Shown here: positions 1-5,063 of the stretch, in pieces
Position numbering within the stretch: the first letter of the stretch is position 1
Layout: each line of letters opens with the position of its first letter
Assembly (NCBI GenBank): GCA_018970825.1
Contig: JAGWVP010000263.1
Location: 1-5,063, forward strand
Length of the DNA: 5,063 nucleotides
Direction of reading: 5' to 3'
From: a bacterium
GTDB taxonomy: Bacteria > Desulfobacterota > Binatia > UBA12015
Position numbers and translations under genes: made by a program
Notes under the pieces: generated by a model
Database searches by the model: none
Told to the model about the DNA's origin: nothing
The model's input: the letters and a program-made list of their open reading frames with translations, nothing else

Positions 1-255
1 GCGCACGACGCCGAGCTGCTTCAGCGCGTGGATGTTCGCCCTGAAATTCAGCTCGCCCGGCAGGATCCGGTGGCCCCGACCGTGGCGCGGCAGGAAGGCG
101 ACGCGGCGCCCGGACAGGGTCCCGAGGACGATCTCGTCGGAGGGGTCGCCGAAGGGCGTCGCGACGCGGACGCGCTCGACGTCGGTCAGCTCGGCGAAAT
201 CGTAGAGGCCGCTGCCTCCGATCACGCCCAGCATCGGGGTGCGGGGATCGCTCAC
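1..255 (-). CDS. mtnP: S-methyl-5'-thioadenosine phosphorylase, N-terminal part (runs off left edge)
   Basis: This is the 5' end of a purine nucleoside phosphorylase of the MTAP/MtnP family, which splits methylthioadenosine (or methylthioinosine) with phosphate to give the free base and methylthioribose-1-phosphate in methionine/purine salvage. It is a cytosolic enzyme. Counting from the internal ATG at 234, the protein opens with GVIGGSGLYD, whose GGSG loop (residues 6-9) contributes to phosphate binding. TPFGDPSD follows at 26-33, and then the family signature FLPRHGRGH (47-55) with the phosphate-contacting R50-H51 pair, and NFRANIHALK (63-72). The frame is open to the window edge with no stop, so about two thirds of the gene is missing. 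The start is uncertain: GTG at 255 adds the plausible leader VSDPRTP, and ATG at 234 is the alternative. Neither has a clear Shine-Dalgarno sequence. Base specificity (adenine versus hypoxanthine) cannot be judged without the C-terminal half. It lies 55 nt downstream of the lipid kinase, probably in the same transcript. Confidence 0.93.
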   Translation of the reverse strand, partial: MSDPRTPMLGVIGGSGLYDFAELTDVERVRVATPFGDPSDEIVLGTLSGRRVAFLPRHGRGHRILPGELNFRANIHALKQLGVVR

Positions 256-293
256 GGACAGGGACTGTCGCACACGGCCCGGGCCGACGGCAA
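252..293 (-). other. Possible 13-codon leader ORF overlapping the mtnP start
   Basis: A TTG codon at 293-291 is preceded by a good ribosome-binding sequence, AAGGAG (304-299, 5-nt spacing), and opens a 13-residue frame, MPSARAVCDSPCP. Its TGA (254-252) overlaps the candidate mtnP GTG start in the arrangement GTGA. The perfect palindrome CGGCCCGGGCCG at 275-286 lies inside it. This could be a coupling or leader ORF that feeds ribosomes to mtnP, whose own starts lack a Shine-Dalgarno sequence. It could equally be chance, since a TTG start and a frame this short carry little statistical weight. Confidence 0.2.
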
Positions 294-310
294 CGGCGCT
301 CCTTCCCGCC

Positions 311-1246
311 TCAGCCGCGGACGACCGTGATCCGGCGAAGCCGCCGGAGCTCGATGCGCCGGACCGGCCCGAGGAGGTCGCCGTTCACGGTGTACCAGGA
401 AGGCCGCGCGAACTCGACCTGCATCTCCCCGGCGAGGTTGTCGTAGAGTTGCGGGTCGTTCGCCGGGAAGCCCTTGCGGAAGCGCGGCAGCCGACGGATG
501 AGCCGCATGGCGCGGGCGGGTCCGCCGAGCACGTGGAAGTGCCCGGGATGGCGCCCCGCGAGGTAGAACGGCTCGAAGCCGAGCCCGATCGCGCGCACGC
601 TGCTCGCGATCAGCATGCGGTACGAGCGGTGGGGCACGCGCTCCCCGTCGCACACGACGTCCGCCTCGAAGGGCTGGAAGATCTTCGCCTGGAGCGGCCC
701 CCGCACCGCCGCCGAACCGATCAGGCGTGCGATCAGTCGCGCCGCCGAAGCCGGGGACGGCTGCTCGGTCGCGTAGTAGGCACGCAGGAAGTTCACGATC
801 ATGCCCGCCCCGAAGATGTAGCCGACGTCGCTCGGGCCGACCCGGAACAGGTCGACCTCGGCCTTTGCATGCGCGATCCCGCGTGCGTGGTCGAACACGA
901 CACGGGAGAGCAGGCGCTCGGGGGAACTCGCCATCGACTGGACCGCGTGCGCCAGGTTGTTGATCGTTCCCGCGGGGAGCGGGAGGATCTCCGGCCACGG
1001 CCCGTCGCCGACCTGCTGCTCGATCGCGGTGAAGGCGCGGAAGTAGCTGCCGTCGCCGCCGCACAGCGCGAGGATCTCGGGCCGGGCGTCGAGAGCCCGC
1101 TCGATCGAGGTCGAGAGTTCCCCGAGATCGCGGGTCTCGAAGACCTCGCCCTGGTCGCCGACGATGCGCCGTAGCTTCCCGGCGCGGGCGGACGCATCGA
1201 CGTTCCCGCCGGCGTGCGGGTTCAGGATGACGGCGATCCCGCCCAT
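311..1246 (-). CDS. Diacylglycerol kinase family lipid kinase
   Basis: The product is a 311-residue protein with the DAGK catalytic (DAGK_cat/LCB5-like) fold, which phosphorylates a lipid hydroxyl with ATP at the inner membrane face. The N-terminal beta strand ends in NPHAGGN (9-15). The nucleotide-binding signature LCGGDGS is at 61-67, and LPAGTINNLAH (90-100) occupies the position of the usual PxGTxNDxA motif, with Asn replacing the usual Asp. The C-terminal lobe ends in a strand with VNGDLLG (287-293) at the position of the family's DGE motif. Length matches bacterial DgkB/YegS-type enzymes. No signal peptide or membrane segment is evident, as expected for a peripheral enzyme. The ATG at 1246 directly precedes the first strand (GGIAVILNP) and lies 2 nt after the rlmN TGA (TGA-CG-ATG) without its own Shine-Dalgarno sequence, implying termination-reinitiation. 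The substrate (diacylglycerol, undecaprenol, a sphingoid base or another lipid) cannot be read from the sequence. Confidence 0.9.
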   Translation of the reverse strand: MGGIAVILNPHAGGNVDASARAGKLRRIVGDQGEVFETRDLGELSTSIERALDARPEILALCGGDGSYFRAFTAIEQQVGDGPWPEILPLPAGTINNLAHAVQSMASSPERLLSRVVFDHARGIAHAKAEVDLFRVGPSDVGYIFGAGMIVNFLRAYYATEQPSPASAARLIARLIGSAAVRGPLQAKIFQPFEADVVCDGERVPHRSYRMLIASSVRAIGLGFEPFYLAGRHPGHFHVLGGPARAMRLIRRLPRFRKGFPANDPQLYDNLAGEMQVEFARPSWYTVNGDLLGPVRRIELRRLRRITVVRG

Positions 1247-1248
1247 CG

Positions 1249-2349
1249 TCAGGACGCCCGGGGATCGTCGGACGAGGCGCCCGCAGCGCCGCTCCGCGCG
1301 GACGCACGCGTCGAAACCCCGCCCTGCGCCGCGAGCTGCCCGCAGGCCGCGGCGACGTCCGCACCCCGGCTCTCGCGCAGCGTCGCGTTCACGCCCCGGT
1401 CGAGCAGCGCGCGCTGGAAGGCCTCGACGCGGGCGCGCGGGCTCGGCTGGAAGTCCGCACCCGGGAACGGGTTGAAGAAGATCAGGTTCACCTTCGACCG
1501 GATGCCCTGGAGGAGCGACACGAGGCGGCGTGCGTCGTCGTCCGTGTCGTTCACGCCCGAGAGCATGACGTACTCGAAGGTGATGCGGCGCCGACGCGGG
1601 ACCGGTAGCGCCCGACAGGCCCCGAGGAGATCCGACAGGTCCCATCGCCGGTCGATCGGCATGAGATCGCGGCGGACCTCGTCGGTCGTCGCCGTGAGCG
1701 AAACCGCGAGGTTCACGCCGGTGCGGTCGAGGAGTTCGTGCATCTGCGGCACGAGCCCGACCGTCGACACCGTGATCCGGCGCGGAGAGATGCCGAGCCC
1801 CCAGGGGGCCGACAGGATCTCGAGTGCGGGCACGAGGGCGTCGAGGTTGTGGAGCGGCTCGCCCATGCCCATGAAGACGAGGTTCGTGAGCCCGGGTGCC
1901 TCGAACGCCTGCCGGCCGATCTCGGCGCGGGCGAGTTGCACCTGCCCGACGATCTCCTCGACCCGGAGATGGCGGCGCAGCCCGAGGCGCGCGGTCGCGC
2001 AGAAGCGACACCCCATCGCGCAGCCGACCTGGGAGGAGATGCAGAGCGTGAGCCGGTGGCGGTCGGGAATGAGGACGCTCTCGACCAGTTCCCCGTCGGC
2101 GAGCCGAACCGCGAGCTTGCGCGTGCCGTCGGCCGACACCGATCGGACGGCGACTTCCACCGCGGGCCCGGAGAACTCGGCGGCGAGCGACCGTCGCAGT
2201 GCGGCGGGCAGGGTCGCCATCGCCTCCGGGTCCGCCGTCTCCCGGCGGTAGACCCAGTCCAGCACCTGGGCACCGCGCCACGGCGGAGCCCCGAGCCGGT
2301 CGAGAACGGGCCCGATCGCTGCGGGAGTGAGCCCGTGGACCGCGAGCAT
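1249..2349 (-). CDS. rlmN: 23S rRNA (adenine-2503-C2)/tRNA (adenine-37-C2) methyltransferase, radical SAM
   Basis: RlmN is a radical-SAM enzyme that methylates C2 of A2503 in 23S rRNA and of A37 in some tRNAs by a methyl-cysteine mechanism. The product is 366 residues from ATG 2349, the normal family length. An N-terminal RNA-binding region (GLTPAAIG to about residue 70) leads to TLCISSQVGCAMGCRFC, which holds the Cx3Cx2C [4Fe-4S] ligands C110, C114 and C117 and the conserved C103. GMGEP (161-165) is the SAM-binding glycine-rich strand. FEYVMLSGVND (258-268) and NLIFFNPFPG (288-297) are RlmN signatures, and C336 in ACGQLA is the methyl-carrying cysteine. A short Ala/Ser/Gly-rich tail of about 25 residues follows. 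An in-frame GTG at 2364 would add five residues. ATG is preferred because AGGGA precedes it closely, although the spacing is short (3 nt), and the GTG has no ribosome-binding sequence. It heads the rlmN-lipid kinase-mtnP group and is divergent from the peptidase gene. Confidence 0.97.
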   Translation of the reverse strand: MLAVHGLTPAAIGPVLDRLGAPPWRGAQVLDWVYRRETADPEAMATLPAALRRSLAAEFSGPAVEVAVRSVSADGTRKLAVRLADGELVESVLIPDRHRLTLCISSQVGCAMGCRFCATARLGLRRHLRVEEIVGQVQLARAEIGRQAFEAPGLTNLVFMGMGEPLHNLDALVPALEILSAPWGLGISPRRITVSTVGLVPQMHELLDRTGVNLAVSLTATTDEVRRDLMPIDRRWDLSDLLGACRALPVPRRRRITFEYVMLSGVNDTDDDARRLVSLLQGIRSKVNLIFFNPFPGADFQPSPRARVEAFQRALLDRGVNATLRESRGADVAAACGQLAAQGGVSTRASARSGAAGASSDDPRAS

Positions 2350-2450
2350 GATTCCCTGTAACACCGGGGTCGAACAGGATCACCGAAGGCAGGACGCCCG
2401 GCGCGCCCGAGGAGGACGCATCGGCCGGTCGCGCCTCCGAGGAGCTAGCG
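2350..2450. promoter_or_regulatory. Divergent spacer between rlmN and the zinc peptidase gene
   Basis: These 101 bp separate two divergently transcribed genes and should hold the promoters for both. I could not identify convincing -35/-10 pairs for either direction. The best leftward candidate (TTCGGT, 18 nt, TGTTAC on the minus strand) is weak and would leave almost no leader. The spacer contains the palindrome GGCGCGCC (2400-2407). It also contains a GGAGG at 2411-2415 that can pair with CCTCC at 2434-2438, just upstream of the peptidase ribosome-binding site. Confidence 0.35.
2439..2444 (+). promoter_or_regulatory. Ribosome-binding site of the zinc peptidase gene
   Basis: GAGGAG lies 6 nt upstream of the ATG at 2451, which is standard spacing and fixes the start of the YpfJ-like protein. 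The neighbouring CTCC (2435-2438) is complementary to the site itself, so a small local hairpin is possible. Confidence 0.75.
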
Positions 2451-3299
2451 ATGCGCTTCGACCAGGGAAGAGCCAGCGAGAACGTCGAGGACCGCCGCGG
2501 CCGCGGCATGGTCGCCGTCGGAGGCGGAGGGCTCGGCCTCTTCCTGCTGGCGCTCGTGGCCATGTACTTCGGGATCGACCCGCGGTTCGTGCTGCAGATC
2601 GCCGGACCGCCGCGTCCCCGCTACGTCGAGCAGAACCGACCGACCGACCCCGCGGAGAACGAGGCAGCCAAGTTCGTCTCCTTCGTGCTCGCGGACACCG
2701 AGGACACCTGGAACGAGATCTTCCGCCAGAGCGGCCGCACCTACCGGGAGCCGAAACTCGTGCTCTTCAAGGGGATGGTGCAGTCCGCCTGCGGGATGAC
2801 GCAGGCCGCGGTCGGGCCGTTCTACTGCCCGGCCGACGAGAAGGTCTACATCGACCTCGACTTCTACGAGGAGATGAAGAACCGCTTCCGGGCGCCGGGC
2901 GACTTCGCCCAGGCCTACGTGATCGCCCACGAGATCGGGCACCACGTGCAGAACCTTCTCGGCATCTCCCGCCAGGTTCAGTCCGCGATGTCGCGCATGC
3001 CGAAGGCCCAGGCGAACCAGCTCTCGGTCCGCACCGAGCTCCAGGCCGACTGCCTCGCCGGGGTCTGGGCGGCGAACGCCGACCGGGCCCGCGGGATTCT
3101 CGAATCCGGGGACCTCGAGGACGGGCTGCGGGCCGCGAGCGCGATCGGCGACGACAAGATGATGCGCCGGTCGACCGGCTACGTCGTTCCGGACGCCTTC
3201 ACCCACGGCTCGTCGGACCAGCGCGTGCGGTGGTTCAAGCGAGGGCTCGAAACCGGCCGCTTCTCGGCCTGCGACACGTTCAACGCGCCGCAGCTCTGA
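2451..3299 (+). CDS. ypfJ: Membrane-anchored neutral zinc metallopeptidase, YpfJ family
   Basis: The product is a 282-residue protein of the YpfJ/putative neutral zinc metallopeptidase family (Pfam Zn_peptidase). A charged N-terminus precedes one hydrophobic, glycine-rich segment at about residues 20-40 (MVAVGGGGLGLFLLALVAMY), predicted as a single membrane anchor with the catalytic domain outside the cytoplasm. The family cysteine pair is present in SACGMTQ (C114) and FYCPAD (C126). The catalytic HEIGHH carries the zinc ligands H160 and H164 and general base E161. ELQADC at 196-201 probably supplies the third ligand (E197). FTHGSSDQRVRWFKRG (250-265) is the conserved C-terminal signature. 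Length is typical and all key residues are present. ATG 2451 has a well-spaced GAGGAG. The physiological substrate of the family is unknown. It is the only plus-strand gene here, divergent from rlmN and convergent with ndk, so it is its own transcription unit. Confidence 0.94.
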   Translation: MRFDQGRASENVEDRRGRGMVAVGGGGLGLFLLALVAMYFGIDPRFVLQIAGPPRPRYVEQNRPTDPAENEAAKFVSFVLADTEDTWNEIFRQSGRTYREPKLVLFKGMVQSACGMTQAAVGPFYCPADEKVYIDLDFYEEMKNRFRAPGDFAQAYVIAHEIGHHVQNLLGISRQVQSAMSRMPKAQANQLSVRTELQADCLAGVWAANADRARGILESGDLEDGLRAASAIGDDKMMRRSTGYVVPDAFTHGSSDQRVRWFKRGLETGRFSACDTFNAPQL

Positions 3300-3310
3300 C
3301 CCGAACCGTC

Positions 3311-3345
3311 CGGCCGGGGATCGCGCCCGGACCGATCCCCGGCCG
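3311..3345. terminator. Perfect 13-bp inverted repeat between convergent ypfJ and ndk, candidate bidirectional terminator
   Basis: CGGCCGGGGATCG (3311-3323) and its exact reverse complement (3333-3345) flank a 9-nt loop, starting 12 nt after the ypfJ stop. A hairpin this strong between convergent genes suggests a terminator for one or both transcripts. Neither strand has a U-tract after the stem, so it is not a textbook intrinsic terminator. It could instead act as a 3'-end stabilising structure or a U-less terminator. Confidence 0.5.
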
Positions 3346-3358
3346 TCGCCGGGGTCGG
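3332..3358. repeat. Second hairpin, mutually exclusive with the 13-bp inverted repeat
   Basis: CCGA-t-CCCCGG (3332-3342) pairs with CCGGGGTCGG (3349-3358) to form a 10-bp stem with one bulged T at 3336 and a 6-nt loop. The left arm is the same sequence that forms the right arm of the 3311-3345 stem, so the two structures compete. A further small hairpin, CCCC-GGAC-GGGG, lies at 3399-3410, 4 nt past the ndk stop. Confidence 0.4.
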
Positions 3359-3414
3359 CCTCGACGACCACGGAGTCCGGGGAGGCGACGTGCGCCCGCC
3401 CCGGACGGGGATCC

Positions 3415-3846
3415 TCAGCGGACGCCGAGCCCCGCGAGTTCGCGCGCGGAAAAGAAGAACCCGATCTCCTGGGACGCCGTCTCGGGCGCGTCCGAGCCGT
3501 GCGCCGCGTTGCGCTCCACGTCGGTCCCGAAGTCCTTGCGCACCGTGCCCGCGTCGGCCTTGGCCGGGTCGGTCGCGCCGAGCACCTCGCGGTAGCGCGC
3601 GATCGCGTTCTCGCCCTCGAGCACCGACACGAAGACCGGACCCGAGCACATGAAGTCGCACAGGCTCCCGAAGAACGGCCGTGCCGAGTGGACCGCGTAG
3701 AAGGCTTCGGCCTCCCCGCGCGTGAGACGCAGGAGCCGGCCGGCGACGACCCGCAGGCCGCCTTTCTCGATCCGTGCGAGGATCGGACCGACGCCGTGCT
3801 TCGCGACCGCGTCGGGCTTGATGATCGAAAGGGTTCTCTGCTGCAT
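3415..3846 (-). CDS. ndk: Nucleoside diphosphate kinase
   Basis: The product is a 143-residue protein, the same length as the E. coli enzyme, that transfers the gamma phosphate of NTPs to NDPs through a phosphohistidine and keeps the (d)NTP pools balanced in the cytoplasm. SIIKPDAV (7-14) holds the nucleotide-contacting K10. RPFFGSLCDFMCSGP (56-70) and VLEGENAI (75-82) are family signatures, GATDP is at 90-94, and the active-site NAAHGSDA (113-120) has the phosphorylated His at 116. The protein ends with EIGFFFSARE and a short C-terminus. ATG 3846 is chosen because it gives the standard N-terminus, and GAGGAG lies 10 nt upstream (3862-3857), overlapping the sucD TGA. Placement 14 nt after sucD implies cotranscription, so NTP formed by succinyl-CoA synthetase and its redistribution by Ndk are made together. 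Complexes between these two enzymes have been reported in some bacteria, but nothing here shows one. Confidence 0.98.
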   Translation of the reverse strand: MQQRTLSIIKPDAVAKHGVGPILARIEKGGLRVVAGRLLRLTRGEAEAFYAVHSARPFFGSLCDFMCSGPVFVSVLEGENAIARYREVLGATDPAKADAGTVRKDFGTDVERNAAHGSDAPETASQEIGFFFSARELAGLGVR

Positions 3847-3860
3847 GTCCGTGTCGCTCC

Positions 3861-4733
<873 letters not shown>

Positions 4734-4742
4734 GGCGCCCCC

Positions 4743-5063
4743 TCAGCCCTTCGCCGCGGCGACGGCCTTGCGCGCTCCGTCGGCCATGTCCGCGGCCGCC
4801 GTCACGTCGAGGCCCGAGTCCGCGAGGATCTTCTTGCCCTGCTCCACGTTCGTGCCCTCCATGCGGACGATGACCGGGACCGAGAGACTCACCTGCTTCG
4901 CGGCCGCCACCACGCCGGACGCGAGCACGTCGCAGCGCATGATGCCGCCGAAGATGTTGATGAACACGGCTCTCACGTTCTTGTCGGCGAGGATGATGCG
5001 CAGCGCCGCGGCGACCTTCTCCTCGTTCGCGCCGCCGCCGACGTCGAGGAAGTTCGCCGGCTC
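4743..5063 (-). CDS. sucC: Succinate--CoA ligase, beta subunit, C-terminal 106 residues (runs off right edge)
   Basis: This is the 3' part of the beta subunit of succinyl-CoA synthetase, which carries the nucleotide-binding ATP-grasp domain and determines ADP or GDP preference. Only the C-terminal CoA-ligase-type domain is in the window. The frame is open to the edge and begins EPANFLDVGGGANEEKV, the hallmark following the ATP-grasp region. It continues through VFINIFGGIMRCD, VPVIVRMEGTN and LADSGLDV to a lysine/alanine-rich end. The internal GTG at 4976 is a normal valine codon and not a start, because homology continues upstream to the edge. The nucleotide-specificity region is outside the window. 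The stop (4745-4743) is 9 nt before sucD. Confidence 0.97.
   Translation of the reverse strand, partial: EPANFLDVGGGANEEKVAAALRIILADKNVRAVFINIFGGIMRCDVLASGVVAAAKQVSLSVPVIVRMEGTNVEQGKKILADSGLDVTAAADMADGARKAVAAAKG

Noticed and set aside
239..1174. A 311-residue plus-strand open frame antisense to the lipid kinase.
   Set aside because: Composition is typical of a mirrored GC-rich coding frame and no motif is recognisable. The opposite strand has a full set of family motifs.
1214..2361. Two long plus-strand frames (1214-2251 and 1738-2361) antisense to rlmN.
   Set aside because: Both are mirror frames of a well-supported radical-SAM gene and show no motif or ribosome-binding site.
1247..2563. 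A minus-strand frame continuing the lipid kinase frame upstream through the whole of rlmN, giving a 750-residue open frame.
   Set aside because: The part upstream of 1246 is Arg/Pro/Gly-rich with no recognisable domain, and it overlaps the clear rlmN frame. In GC-rich coding DNA such shadow frames stay open because stop codons are rare. No fusion protein is supported.
2445..3371. A 308-residue minus-strand open frame covering the peptidase gene.
   Set aside because: It is antisense to a gene with intact HEIGHH and other family motifs. The translation has no recognisable domain and is a shadow of the real frame.
2327..3595. A 422-residue plus-strand frame overlapping the peptidase and the ndk 3' end.
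   Set aside because: It is Arg/Pro-rich, out of frame with the peptidase and antisense to ndk, with no recognisable motif.
4743..4976. sucC as a short separate gene starting at GTG 4976.
   Set aside because: The frame stays open to the window edge and the upstream residues (PANFLDVGGGA) match the SucC family, so this is the 3' end of a longer gene and not a 77-residue protein.

Overview
This is a very GC-rich, gene-dense stretch of bacterial chromosome holding housekeeping genes. Codons end overwhelmingly in G or C, and almost every position lies in a gene. The order sucC-sucD-ndk, followed on the same strand by rlmN and then an mtnP-type phosphorylase, together with the strong GC bias, suggests a proteobacterium-like lineage, possibly of the old Deltaproteobacteria (myxobacterial or Desulfobacterota-like). 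That placement is an inference from gene order and composition, not a phylogeny.

Layout, read in the direction of the minus-strand genes (right to left). The 3' end of sucC (succinyl-CoA synthetase beta subunit) enters from the right edge. It is followed after 9 nt by sucD (alpha subunit) and after a further 14 nt by ndk (nucleoside diphosphate kinase). In both junctions the upstream stop codon lies inside the downstream Shine-Dalgarno sequence, so this is a compact, probably translationally coupled operon. Beyond ndk lies a ~115-bp spacer with a perfect 13-bp inverted repeat and an overlapping alternative hairpin. Then comes one plus-strand gene, a membrane-anchored YpfJ-type neutral zinc metallopeptidase, convergent with ndk. 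A 101-bp divergent spacer separates it from a second minus-strand group: rlmN (23S rRNA/tRNA adenine C2 methyltransferase), a diacylglycerol-kinase-family lipid kinase that starts 2 nt after the rlmN stop, and the 5' end of an MtnP-type methylthioadenosine phosphorylase that runs off the left edge.

The sucCD-ndk group joins substrate-level NTP formation in the TCA cycle with NTP/NDP equilibration. RlmN uses S-adenosylmethionine both as radical source and as methyl donor. The mtnP product salvages methylthioadenosine, which is also derived from S-adenosylmethionine, although the enzymes are not directly linked. The lipid kinase and the peptidase are not obviously connected to either theme.

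I found no mobile element, CRISPR array, tRNA, rRNA, phage gene or defence system, and nothing that looks like an undescribed system. The points worth a second look are small: gene arrangement, coupled junctions, hairpins and a possible 13-codon leader ORF.
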